DNA of 64,000 nucleotides. Source: Panopea generosa. Lineage: Eukaryota > Mollusca > Bivalvia > Adapedonta > Hiatellidae. Location: contig CM055901.1 in the NCBI GenBank assembly GCA_029582155.1, forward strand, positions 42,371,616 through 42,435,615. The letters are read 5' to 3'. Each line of letters starts with the position of its first letter. The stretch's first letter is position 1. Under the pieces are notes generated by a model, which ran no database searches, was not told the origin of the DNA, and saw nothing but the letters and a program-made list of their open reading frames with translations. Of this stretch, positions 14,101 to 24,856 are shown in pieces. The translations under genes and the position numbers were made by a program.

Positions 14101-14715
14101 TGCATTTCTACACAAACGTTTATTTCGGCTATTGCATTTCTACACAAACGTTTATTTCGACTAATGCATTTCTACACAAACGTTTATTTCGGCTAATACA
14201 TTTCTACACAAACGTTCATTTCGGCTAATGCATTTCTACACAAGCGTTTATTTCGGCTATTGCGTTTCTACACAAACGTTTATTTCTGCTATTGCGTTTC
14301 TACACAAACGTTTATTTCTGCTATTGCGTTTCTACACAAACGCTTATTTCGGCTATTGCATTTCTACACAAACGTTTCTTTCGGCTATTGCATTTCTACA
14401 CAAACGTTTATTTCGGCTACTGCGTTTCTACACAAACGTTAATTTCTGCTATTGCATTTGTACACAAACGTTAATTTCTGCTATTGCATTTGTACACAAA
14501 CGTTCATTTCTGCTATTTCATTTCTACACAAACGTTTTGTACACAAACGTCTATTTCGGCTATTGCATTTCTACACAAACGTTTATTTCGCCTATTGCAT
14601 TGCTACACAAACGTTTATTGCTGCTTCTGCGTTTCTACACAAATGTTTATTTCTGCTATTGCATTTCTACACAAACGTTTATTTCGCCTATTGCATTTGT
14701 ACACAAATGTTCACT
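8190..14715. repeat. Giant minisatellite, 32-bp unit with 48-bp variants
   Basis: About 200 units. The core is TTGTACACAAACGTTCATTT followed by CTGCTATTGCAT. A common 48-bp variant inserts an extra 16-bp half unit (TTCTACACAAACGTTT). Most units keep TGTACA and AACGTT palindromes. Three 32-bp units make 96 bp, so plus-strand frames are open for up to 354 codons with a 32-residue period; I treat these as artefacts. Segmental duplications inside the array are visible at offsets of 604, 463 and 1,686 bp. Confidence 0.97.
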
Positions 14716-15639
14716 TATCCCCATTTTCCCTGCTTATTTGTTCACAAACGAATTCTTCTTATTATTATTCTGTATTCAGTGAAAAAAAACACGTATATTT
14801 CGCCTATTCATTTGTCTCTTCACTTCTTCTTCTCAATTATACACAGTCGTTCATTTCTTCTACTGTACTGATACACAAACGTTCGCTTTTCCTACACACT
14901 TCTGAACGTACGTTCACTTCTTGTACTACCTTTGTACACAAACGTTCACTTTTTTATTACACTTTTACACGTACCATCACTTCTCGTACTTTATGTTTAC
15001 ACACATGTCCACTTTTCTTTTCCTATTACTATTTTACACGTACGTTCACTTCTCGTACTAGCTTTGTACACAAACGTTCACGTGTCTTACTTTATATGTA
15101 CACAATGAGTGCACTTTCTTTAATGTATTTTAACACCAGCATTCACTTCTCGTATTGCCTACTATCTCATTTGTAAACAAACGTTCGTTTCTGCTATTTC
15201 ATTTGTAGACAAACGTTCACTTCGCATACCGCATTTGTATATAAACTTTTTGTTACCGTATTGCATGTGTACATATACATTCATTTCTCATATTGCACCT
15301 GTACACAATCGTTCAGTTTTCCTAGCTACATGTGTACACAAAAGTTTATTCCTTCAACACATTTTATACACAAATTTTCACTTTTCTTACAACATGTATA
15401 CAAACATGTTCGTTCATTTCTGGCATTGGACGTGTAACACAAGCAATCACATCTTACATATCTTTTCTGCTCGAACTATCTTTGTACACAAAGTCTCATT
15501 GCTCCTACTGCATTTATACAAACACGTTCATTTCTGGCATTGGACGTGTACACAAGCGATCACATCTTACATATCTTTTCTGCTCGAACTATCTTTGTAC
15601 ACAAATGCTCATTGCTCCTACTGCATTTGTACAAACACG
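14716..15639. repeat. Degenerate continuation of the 32-bp minisatellite
   Basis: Diverged units retain GTACACAAACGTTCACTT-like cores at irregular spacing, grading into the 91-bp higher-order array. A near-duplicate pair at about 15,415 and 15,525 contains CTGCTCGAACTATCTTTGTA. Confidence 0.85.
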
Positions 15640-16560
15640 TTCATTTCTGGCATTGGGCGTGTACACTACACATTTATCTATTGCACAGTACACCAACGTT
15701 CACAACTTCTACTGCATTTGTACAAACACGTTCATTTCTGGCATTGGACGTGTACACTACACATTTATCTATTGCACAGTACACCAACGTTCACAACTTC
15801 TACTGCATTTGTACAAACACGTTCATTTCTGGCATTGGGCGTGAACACTACACATTTATCTATTGCACAGTACACCAACGTTCACAACTTCTACTGCATT
15901 TGTACAAACACGTTCATTTCTGGCACTGGACGTGTACACTACACATTTATCTATTGCACAGTACACCAACGTTCACAACTTCTACTGCATTTGTACAAAC
16001 ACGTTCATTTCTGGCATTGGGCGTGAACACTACACATTTATCTGTTTCACAGTACACCAACGTTCACAACTTCTACTGCATTTGTACAAACACGTTCATT
16101 TCTGGCATTGGGCGTGTACACTACACAGTTATCTGTTGCACAGTACACTAACGTTCACAACTTCTACTGCATTTGTACAAACACGTTCATTTCTGGCATT
16201 GGGCGTGTACACTACACATTTATCTATTGCACAGTACACCAACGTTCACAACTTCTACTGCATTTGTACAAACACGTTCATTTCTGGCACTGGACGTGTA
16301 CACTACACATTTATCTATTGCACAGTACACCAACGTTCACAACTTCTACTGCATTTGTACAAACACGTTTATTTCTGGCATTGGGCATGTACACTACACA
16401 TTTATCTATTGCACAGTACACCAACGTTCACATCTTCTACTGCATTTGTACAAACACGTTCATTTCTCGCATTGGGCGTGAACACTACACATTTATCTAT
16501 TGCACAGTACACCAACGTTCACAACTTCTACTGCATTTGTACACAAACATTATTTTCTCC
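15640..16560. repeat. Higher-order tandem array, 91-bp unit
   Basis: Ten copies of a 91-bp unit (CATTTG landmarks at 15,720, 15,811 and 15,902). Each is three diverged subunits: TTGTACAAACACGTTCATTT, GTGTACACTACACATTTATC and AGTACACCAACGTTCACAAC. It is evidently derived from the adjacent 32-bp family. Confidence 0.93.
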
Positions 16561-16599
16561 TAAATGAATTAATTTTGTTAATAATCGTGCATTTTTGCT

Positions 16600-17785
16600 A
16601 TTTCATGTATAGATACACATTCTTTTCTGCACTGCAATTGTACCCAGATGTTTATTTCAACTATTAAATTTGTACATAAACGTTAGATCCTCATACTCAT
16701 TGGTGAACACACGTTCATTTCTCTTACTGCATTTGCACACAAACAATCACTTCTCTTATTGCATTTGTACACAAACGATCACTTCTCTTATTGCATTTGT
16801 ACACAAACGATCACTTCTCTTATTGCAACATTATACAAACGGTCACTTCTTTTATTGTTTTTGTACATAAACGATCACTTCTCTTTCTGCATTTATACAT
16901 AAATGATCACTTCTCTTACGGTATTTATGCACAAACGGTCACTAATCTTACTGTATCGTATATAATGGTCACTTCTCTTACTGCATTTATACACAAACGG
17001 TCACTGCTCTTACTGCATTTGTACACAAACGGTCACTGCTCTCACTGCATTTGTACACAAACGATCACTGCTCTTACTGTATTTGTACACATACAGTCAG
17101 TGCTTTCACTGCATTTGTACACAAACGGTCACTGCTCTTACTGCATTTGTACACAAACAGTCATTGCTCTTACTGCATTTGTACACAAACGGTCACTGCT
17201 CTCACTGCATTTGTACACAAACGGTCACTGCTCTCACTGCATTTGTACACAAACGGTCACTGCACAAAACGTACATTAATGTTCACTTCTTTTACTCATT
17301 TGTGCATAAAGGTTCATTTTCCCTACTAATTTGTACACAGACGTTCACTTCTTCTACTCTTTGTATATTAACGTTCACTTCTTCTACTCTTTGTACATTA
17401 ACGCTCACTTCTTTTACTCACTTGTACATAAACGTTCAACTCTTCTACTCATTTGTAAATTAACGCTCACTTCTTTTACTCACTTGTACATAAACGTTCA
17501 ACTCTTCTACTCATTTGTAAATTAACGCTCACTTATTTTACTCACTTGTACATAAACGTTCAACTCTTCTACTCATTTGTAAATTAACGTTCACATGTAC
17601 ATGCACGTTTACTTTTCCTACTCATTTGTACAACAACGTTCGATTCTCCAATTATGCGTACTACCTTCGTTCACAAACGTTCTCCTTTCGTATTTTACAC
17701 AAACATTCATTTCCTCCATCTTTACTGTTCAAGACAAAAAACGCCCACTTTCCGTACTATCTTTGTACACAAACGATCACATCTC
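16600..17785. repeat. 32-bp and 62-bp minisatellite, right part of the array
   Basis: Units TTGTACACAAACGGTCACTG plus CTCTTACTGCAT repeat every 32 bp to about 17,270. From about 17,400 to 17,585 a dimer repeats every 62 bp (landmarks 17,421, 17,483, 17,545). Units then decay to the boundary near 17,785. Confidence 0.92.
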
Positions 17786-18042
17786 CCACCAACACTTGAT
17801 CAATACCAATTTGTTTAGTGTTAAGTGTTACTTTTCGACAAACCATTGGCAATCGCATCAATCTGGAAATCACTGCTCAGTGGATAAATATTAACAGTGA
17901 TATCTACATATAAATCAACCTTTATTCCAAGTGGTTTACGGAAACATACTAGTTTTGATTAATTTATCTTGCGTGCGCATCACCAACGACAAGGAAATAT
18001 TATTTCGGGAAACAATGCGACTAGTTTTTGTTTAGTACTCAC

Positions 18043-18189
18043 TTCGTTTCGTACAGTCGTCTTGGACTAACCGGTATACCGTCCATGGAACCTGTGCTGG
18101 GCTCCGAAAATACGTCAGAATTAATTGTCTCATATCGTTGAAAGGGTTTGAACCGCCTATCAGATCTCTCACAGTCCGTACCTTGGTCC
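18043..18189 (-). CDS. Coding exon, cytoplasmic tail of single-pass membrane protein
   Basis: A 147-bp minus-strand exon with strong signals: a pyrimidine-rich acceptor (TTGTCTCTATCTTATCCAG) and a consensus donor (GAA then GTGAGTAC). Its first base completes the arginine codon left open by the transmembrane exon at 21,582-21,727. Then 48 codons are open in that frame only. The product is hydrophilic and basic then mixed: ERSDRRFKPFQRYETIN, later SEPSTGSMDGIPVSPRRLYE. Two tyrosines in YETI and LYET contexts could be phosphorylation sites (inference). It ends with two bases (AA), in phase with the exon at 2,463-2,527 after a 15.5-kb intron containing the giant minisatellite. No known domain recognised. 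Confidence 0.7.
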
Positions 18190-18420
18190 CTGGATAAGAT
18201 AGAGACAATACACCATACTCAAATACATATGTTTGTTCTTATTATGCAAAAAACATTTGATAAAAATGCTATTGTAGTCAGTTTATAAATAAAATTAACA
18301 ATTATATTATTAAGATGGAGATTCCATAATCATAAATGTTTGTCTTCCGCTGACTGTTATTGTTTGGACTGTTTTACATTTTATATAGATAATTGATTTA
18401 AGCCAAATAAAAAAATACTA

Positions 18421-18549
18421 GAATGATTGAATGAATGAATGAATGAACGAACGAACGAACGAACGAACGAATTAATGAATGAATGAATGAATGAATGAAT
18501 GAATGAATGAATGAATGAATGAATGAATGAATGAATGAATGAATGAATG
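18421..18549. repeat. (GAAT)n/(GAAC)n microsatellite
   Basis: About 32 tetranucleotides, mostly GAAT, with a block of GAAC near the left end. Confidence 0.97.
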
Positions 18550-19545
18550 ACGTTTTACGGAACATCGACACATACAAATATAATGATAATGAGCGTGATA
18601 ACTGAATTAACTTCTTTAAAACAAAACAGTTTAAAGTTATCTATTGTCGTGCATCCTCTGATAAAGCCAATATATTTCTTTTCTCCAATCCAGATATAAA
18701 CTGAACGGAACAACTAACCTGCTATCAGACATTATGTACCTAACCCGAAAAAAGCAATTTCCCTGAAATTTGGACTTGAATAAGAAAGACATTTTAGGAT
18801 AACAATGACAAAGTATTTTTTATTCAATTTGACAGGAATTGTTGTACACACATTTTAAGAACGCTACCCAATATTTTGACGAATATATTGAAAGTACAGG
18901 AGTTGTACGTTAGCTGTTCCGTTCAGTATATCATTACATTCGTCATTTGAAGTAAAATATCAAACACTTTCCTCTATATTTTTGTACCAGACGATAAAGT
19001 TGCTAACAAAATTGTTAATTTTTGACGTTTACATTATGTCAATGTTTTACTTCAAGAGTTGCAAAGCACCGGTGCTTCTTATCTTGGGCCCGTTTCACTT
19101 ACCATCGGAAGGCCAAGATATTCGAACTAACAGTGATGGCGGCTTTGGGCTATTTATTAACGCAATGTTGTTGGTGCAATTGCAAACATGAATACTAATT
19201 TCTTTCAAGTACTAAAGTTCTTATTAAAATGTAAGGGCAAAAAATAGTTATGTTTTTGGTGACCTGACCGACAGTAATTTTTCACCAGACACCGTAATTG
19301 TTAAATGGGATGAAAAAAAATCATCCATCGAAGTCATAAAGAAATGTGAAAGGCAACATTTGAGATAATTTGAGATACTCACTTCTAGTCACATTAATCA
19401 CGTTAAAGAATAACGATTTTTAATGATATGCTGTTTTGGCTGTTTAATACTTTATTAAAAAGATATGTACATGTTGAGGTAGAAGTATTTAAAACAAGTT
19501 AAAATGTGGCAAACATGACAGCACTGATATTTTTAATAACATATA
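18550..19545. other. Intron-like sequence
   Basis: No gene supported. GGGCCCGTTTCACTTACC at about 19,087 looks like a transposon-end motif common in molluscs rather than a donor site; this is recall, not tested. Confidence 0.3.
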
Positions 19546-20922
19546 CGAGGGGTGATCTCAAACTAATGAGACTGCGGATATTTGAAACAAATACAAAATG
19601 AAGTCCAATCTTTATTCAGCAACTTCACCAAATATCAACTCATTTGTATTGAAATTGATAAACTCACGCAGTTTTACACTAGGTACATAATGTCGGAGGG
19701 GGGCAGCGAGATGCTGACACACGACGCCGAACGACGTCAACTACCGACTCTACCTTTAGCACGTCAAAGTTTATCGAAATATTCTCCATCACATGAGATA
19801 CATTTCTGGTGTATGTCGATTCGCTGCTATACATGGCTTTAGAGACTAGATACCACGTTTTGTGCTGCATATGAACATGTTATAAATGAGTCAAATCTGT
19901 TACCTCGCAATACTGATTTAATCACGGTACGGTATGCTGTAGTATTATCCCATTAATGTCTGCGAAAATGATGAACATCTGTTTTCCCGCTGACTTGGAA
20001 ACACAAGCCTTGTCAAGTCAAGGAGATGCAAATGTCTCCCACTGTTTTGCACTGTTTTGATAGTTCCTCCGTTCGTCTCTGGGTTGTATAAAAACAACCA
20101 AGTTTCATCCGAAGTGGTGATTCGTTGCAGAGACATGTCGCCTTCTCTACGATACTGCTCCGATTAACTTTATTGTCATTTGATAATATTCCTGGTATCA
20201 AAAAAGCACTTACTTTGCACATATTTAAATGTGTTTCTTAAACTTTGTAAACAGTGTTCATAACTATCCAGTTATATCACAAACGCCTCTAATAACCACA
20301 CGGCGGTCCGCATAGAGTCAATCAAAGTCACTTCTATTATTGTCTTCCTCGTCCCGGTTCATCTTGTAAACCTAGTGGTCCGTGCTTAAAGTGTCAATGC
20401 CATCTTAAAACTAATGCCCGTGAAACAGATGAGTTCATAATGTCCTCTGCATCATTTCATACGTTTTTGTAGGTGTGTTTCCCAGCTCAGTTAAAAACGT
20501 AATTACTGCTCGATTTCTTTCGAATCTTTAGACGTCATTTCTTGGTATTATTTACTTCAGCAACGGTTGCTTGTTTGTCGTTTGTTTGCTTACGGTAATG
20601 GATATGCCGTCAACATTTTAAAACATATACTTACGCCGTCATACAAGATGAAGACGAAATTGCGCTACACTCGAGTGTGTTGATTTTTAATTATAAAGTG
20701 TTTTTTTACAGAAGATCTAGTCTACTATTCCTCGTGCCCAGCTCTTCCGTTTATTGGTTACTATCACAACGTATCAAATGAGCTTAGGCAGTTTTAAACT
20801 TACTATTATTTACGTATTGTGTAGATAATTACTTTAGCTTTATGTACATACAGTACCTTGGTATAAAAACGACTGATAAATGTTTGGGAGCTAAAATAAC
20901 ATCAAATTAAGATCACTCCTCG
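19546..20922 (-). mobile_element. Decayed mariner-family transposon
   Basis: Flanked by TA on both sides (19,544-19,545 and 20,923-20,924). Left end CGAGGGGTGATCTCAAA; right end, inverted, CGAGGAGTGATCTTAAT. The 1,377-bp interior reads as a broken mariner transposase on the minus strand. From about 20,560 downward come helix-turn-helix-like pieces (ELGNTPTKTYEMMQRT), then a HGPLGLQDEPGRGRQ piece. Near 20,100 is the catalytic-region block TSDETWLFLYNPETN. Stops and frameshifts interrupt it throughout, so it is dead. The DETW motif and the TIRs make the family call firm; the subfamily is not resolved. It lies in an intron of the membrane-protein model. Confidence 0.88.
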
Positions 20923-21581
20923 TACAACAAATACCTACATGAACAGCTAATGTTTCCAAACAAACTAATAAAAAAAGAAGAAAAAAAAAGTACCTACCTA
21001 CTGACCCTGTTTATTTTGGCCATGCCATCAGAAACACAACTATTTTTTACCTAAGTGGAACGTTATATGAATGTGTAACTTTTGGTCTTACACTTAAGAA
21101 GTTTGTAGATTTACATATATTTTCATATGACGATGAGATATAATGCTCAAGTCTAAATATAAGTTGTGTTTTGTTAGGTCGGATATTAAGAACAAAACGA
21201 TACAGTACAACGGATTATTCAATAAACTGTGATATTTCCAAGAAAATTTATTAAAACAGAGCTACAGTTTACTGAAATACGATACCTGGTATAAAGTAAA
21301 AAAACTGTTTCCTGGCATTTATCTTATATATTCAACAAGCCACATATTTCAGTTTTAAGAGACATCTGTTATGTTTATGATGTTAATTCCTCTGTTTATA
21401 GCCTTGTGCAATAAGTGTATAATAGTGAACTGGCGTATGCTATTTATGGACACAATAAGAACGCAGACATAAACTGTATACATCTATTGTATGTTGAGCA
21501 TGTGGTCCAATGAAAGAGCATCAAACCGCCAGATGTAAGGCTGGATATAAGTAAACGTGCAGTATGGCATATAGCGCTTAC
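20923..21581. other. Intron-like sequence
   Basis: No gene supported. A weak donor (AGTAG then GTAGGTAC) near 20,995 has only a poor acceptor upstream. Confidence 0.3.
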
Positions 21582-21727
21582 CGTCTCAGTGACCCTTTCT
21601 TTCTGACGCAGTACTTGCAAAAAAGTATGAAGGCGATAACAATGACTAGCCCCCCGGCTACACCAGCAACAAGAATGCTGAGCGTGACGTATGGAGAAAC
21701 GGCATTTCCTATACCACGGTCAAACGA
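21582..21727 (-). CDS. Coding exon with transmembrane helix, single-pass membrane protein
   Basis: A 146-bp minus-strand exon with acceptor TTTGAATTTCAG and donor GACG then GTAAGC. Only one frame is open. It starts in phase 0 with SFDRGIGNAVSPYV, then a hydrophobic helix of about 22 residues (LSILVAGVAGGLVIVIAFIL) with small-residue GxxxG-type spacing. FCKYCVRKKGSLRR follows, a basic stop-transfer segment with two juxtamembrane cysteines that could be palmitoylated (inference). This is the layout of a type I receptor: extracellular juxtamembrane, helix, cytosolic basic anchor. The exon leaves two bases, completed by the first base of the exon at 18,043-18,189. Upstream it joins 23,192-23,266 in phase 0. 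Family unrecognised; coding status well supported. Confidence 0.78.
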
Positions 21728-22349
21728 CTGAAATTCAAATACAAGACATTATATTGTGCGTTGGTTGATCTGATTATGATTCCTTACGTAGTCTTAATTA
21801 GTGTTACTTTCAAGTAAATAAACAAAGCAATCAAAATTGGTTTCGTCTCCAGGTTTGAGATGAATAAATACATGTTATTTATTTGTAGATCAAAACGGTT
21901 CAAAAGAGTGAGAACATTTTGTAAAAATTAAATGAAAACGACAACCTAGTCTGAAAAAAATTACATTCTTGTTCTTGCAATATCTATACTATCATGATAC
22001 CAACAAACCTTGTATTTCTTCAAATTTGAGAACTTTCACGAAGAAGTACCCGACTAGACAAGATATTTCAATTCACCCTCTCGAAATAATATTTTAACAT
22101 AATTTAGAAAATGCTTAAACATGTCAACTAATCTCAACGGAAATACCAGTTGATATTAGGTAAGTGCATAAATTGAAATTATCGAGAAGTCTAGTATGGT
22201 AGCTTTAGTCTCATGTTTATGCACATATTTATATTGATAGACATCAAACATCTATTATTTCTTAATTGTATCATTTTATATCAATATGAACTTTATCCAA
22301 TGTTAAATTGCTGTCAAATTCGTTCACATGCATATTGACCTCAGCATTA

Positions 22350-22600
22350 CTTATACGCCCCACTACACAGTTACGCCCCTTTTTCCGTACGGTAACATGA
22401 TTCTTACGCTTAAAAAAGACCTATGTAATTTGGTTTTGATCTATTTTCAAAATGGTTCATAGTGGTTGTGATTTCTTACTGCAGATGAGTAAAGCAACAG
22501 TTGGCCTAGCATATACTGCAATAAGACATCACTGGTGTTAAAAAATGACTTTATAGGATTTCAACATATGCATCGTAAATGTATTTATGAGCAAGCTTGT
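22350..22600 (-). repeat. Interspersed repeat, unnamed family (copy 2)
   Basis: The reverse complement matches 5,808-6,020 and 60,861-61,070 through GCTCATAAATACATT, ACACCAGTGATGTCTTATTG, TATGAACCATTTTGAAAATA and GGGGCGTAACTGTGTAG. It mimics a 36-bp exon at about 22,480-22,515 (acceptor plus donor). Conservation of that sequence in the other copies shows it belongs to the repeat. Confidence 0.6.
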
Positions 22601-23191
22601 CAACCTACAAGTTATTATGCATTTTTATGTGGGTATACATTACTGTTATGAAAAAAAATACTTGATTTTTTTTATGTGGAATTGTTTTGTAACCATGGAA
22701 ATCCTACCCTATTTTATATAGAATAAAGAACAAAATTCTACTGTGTAGTGAGACCTATACTTTATTATTAATCCTGTAAGACGTGTGCGTTAATATGAAG
22801 CCATGGACACTTCCGATATATACACTGCTATATAAATATAGTATTTGCAGCATACACATAACACATACTAACGCATTTTAGTACGTCATACCGTCGTTCG
22901 ATGACACTCATGCAGTACGTCATACCGTAGTTCGATGACACTCATGCAGCTTCTACTTCTGTACTCTTTAATTAGCGGACATTGGATGACAAAGAAACGT
23001 AAATCAGAAACTAATTGAAGACGACAACGATGAGTTGTATAGCATATATATATAAGCACTTTGAAAAAGAACAATTCTTGAATGAAGTCATGAAAAAGAT
23101 AGAAACGGTATACCTGTTGTCTTTACATAATTTATATTGTCATTGATAGAATATATAATACAGTGATATCGAACAAGTTTTGTAATCTTAC

Positions 23192-23266
23192 TCGTACGTC
23201 ATCGACATCCGCTGCACAGATACCTCTTCCAACATATTTCCAATGATTTTGTTTTCGCGATTCTAT
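23192..23266 (-). CDS. Probable coding exon, extracellular juxtamembrane segment
   Basis: A 75-bp minus-strand exon, phase 0 at both ends, with a good donor (TACGA then GTAAGATT) and a moderate acceptor (AAGTAGCTTAG). The 25 codons include KQNHWKYVGRGICAADVDDV, with one cysteine and a tryptophan. The frame is closed by TAG immediately before the chosen acceptor. An alternative acceptor four bases inside (GATAG) would alter the entry phase. It joins 21,582-21,727 in phase across a 1.46-kb intron. It looks like a folded extracellular segment, but no domain family is recognised. Confidence 0.55.
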
Positions 23267-23564
23267 CTAAGCTACTTAAGTGTGTAGAAATGACTTTGAG
23301 AACCGAATACTGCATTTTGTTAAGATCATTTAAATGTATTGATTAAAAAATGTACAAATGTAATTTTCTGATAATTAACTCGTTACCAATTTTGTGAACC
23401 CTTTGGCCAAAGTATTTCTTGTATATATATCACGTTTATAAATTCCTTAAAATTTTTAAAATTTATGTATAGAAAATTTAAGTTACTTGTTTTCTGTATT
23501 AACTTGCCCATCCCCCTAAAAGTGCTTTTGACTTTTTATTTTTTGAAAAATGTTTTTGTTAAAT

Positions 23565-23633
23565 CACTTTGTTTGTACTATAAAATCGCGATGTTTGTAC
23601 TATAAAATCGCGATGTTTGTACTATAAAATTGA
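23565..23633. repeat. Short tandem repeat, about 22-bp unit, three copies
   Basis: GTTTGTACTATAAAATCGCG is repeated twice, with a third partial copy reading TATAAAATTG. It abuts the retrotransposon fragment. Confidence 0.85.
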
Positions 23634-23820
23634 ATCAGAGAAACATGTAATGGCGGAATGCTCTCTATATGATGATGCTAGACAACATATCGAAAATGTG
23701 TATACCTGTAAGTGTATATCCAATCGCCTACCGCATGTGTTATCACGTGATCGTACACTATATAGAATTTTATTGGATCCAATATTGTACAGTTCAAAAT
23801 TCAAGATGGAGATTAAATAA
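23626..23820 (+). pseudogene. Fragment of non-LTR retrotransposon ORF2 C-terminus
   Basis: A plus-strand frame includes IESEKHVMAECSLYDDARQH and ends KMEIK before TAA, followed by an A-rich stretch. The E-x-H-x4-C-x-L-Y-x3-R pattern resembles the zinc-binding tail found C-terminal to the reverse transcriptase of many non-LTR retrotransposons. No RT motif is present upstream, so this would be a 5'-truncated copy. Identification is by motif only. Confidence 0.45.
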
Positions 23821-24594
23821 AGAAGGAAATAAATCTAGTAGAAATGTCATAAATAAAAACAAACAATCGATAAAATGTTCCACATGACGGTCGATCCAAA
23901 TAGCTGTCAATGCAACTTCCTTCCTATGCCGCTTCGAATTCCCTCTTAATTTATTTAATTCAAAAGATTATGATTTTTTTTACTTGTTTGATAAATTCTT
24001 TCAGATTGAGGTATAGAATAAAAAGATCATTTTACAATATTTTGTACAATATTGGGAATATATTGTACTCGTACGTACTGTGCTGAAAATCAATCGTAGG
24101 CGTCTCGTCCAATATGGTTTTCACCACAATACATACTCAATATATTCCCATATTTTACAAAACACTGTAAAATAACCCTATACTTTAAATATATGTTTGA
24201 TATTATATGTTCTATAAATACCCTAAGTTTAAAAAGTTAAACAGTGTTATACGAATCATAAAATCACAATAAAAATAAATATTATGCTTAGTTCTATTTC
24301 AGTACTTAACGAAAATATCTTAATTTCACTAAAGGCAAAATATCATGCACATCCAAATGATAGTCCCAGTGGTATTTTATGTCAGTTTTAATACCGGACG
24401 AATGCTACATTGATTTACGTCAGTTTTTCATATCAGGTTTAAATATACGTCTTAAATTTGCTGTAATATATACGAATATACTTACACGTTTCTTTCGTGT
24501 TTTATTTCTTTTTAGCTATTTAAAATAATGCACGCATTTCAATGAAACTTGTCATAAATCTGACAATTTTCATGGAAAGATACTTAGATGATTT
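23821..24594. other. Intergenic or intronic AT-rich sequence
   Basis: Nothing supportable beyond simple AT-richness. Confidence 0.3.
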
Positions 24595-24856
24595 TAACTG
24601 GGATCGGTGTGCCTCTTGGTGATATTGGCCCAGGAAAGCGATATGAGGCCCGAGGGCTTTAGCTACGGGCCAGTATCACCAAGGCTGCGTTCAGTTCGGT
24701 TAAACAACAAACAGGTTTAATGCCTGATTCCCTAAAATTATTGCGTAATGCATGCTAATACGAGGTTGAGCTAGTGTCCAGGAAAATATGTTAGCTTACG
24801 TTATCAAATGTTTAACCGAACTGAACGCAGCCCTGGAGACACACCAAACCCAGTTA
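24595..24856. mobile_element. Foldback MITE interrupted by a second MITE
   Basis: Outer ends are inverse copies: TAACTGGGATCGGTGTGCCT at the left and GAGACACACCAAACCCAGTTA minus one base at the right. Next inside, TTGGTGATATTGGCCC and GGGCCAGTATCACCAA also pair, so most of the element folds as a hairpin. The right arm is split by the element at 24,683-24,832. Confidence 0.7.
24683..24832. mobile_element. 150-bp MITE with perfect 23-bp inverted repeats
   Basis: GGCTGCGTTCAGTTCGGTTA (first 20 of 23 bases, 24,683-24,705) is exactly inverse to 24,810-24,832. The interior is non-coding. It sits in the right arm of the outer foldback element, so it inserted later. The GGCTGCGTTC end may fit Harbinger-like MITEs; no target duplication is clear. 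Confidence 0.8.

Noticed and set aside
8473..16567. Plus-strand ORFs of up to 354 codons with HKRSFLLLHLYTNVHF-type repeats
   Set aside because: They track the 32-bp and 91-bp units, occur in all frames at once and lack splice, start or domain logic.
19102..19191. Consensus-like donor GATG then GTAAGTGAAAC on the minus strand
   Set aside because: Lies in GGGCCCGTTTCAC-type sequence that looks like a transposon end, and no acceptor gives a convincing exon.
20996..21040. Possible extra exon between the transmembrane exon and the next tail exon
   Set aside because: Phase-compatible, but the acceptor (TAAAAAATAG) has no pyrimidine tract.
22480..22515. 36-bp exon with acceptor TCTTATTGCAG and donor GTAAGAAATC
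   Set aside because: The same sequence occurs in repeat copies at 5.87 kb and 60.93 kb, so the splice-like signals belong to an interspersed repeat.
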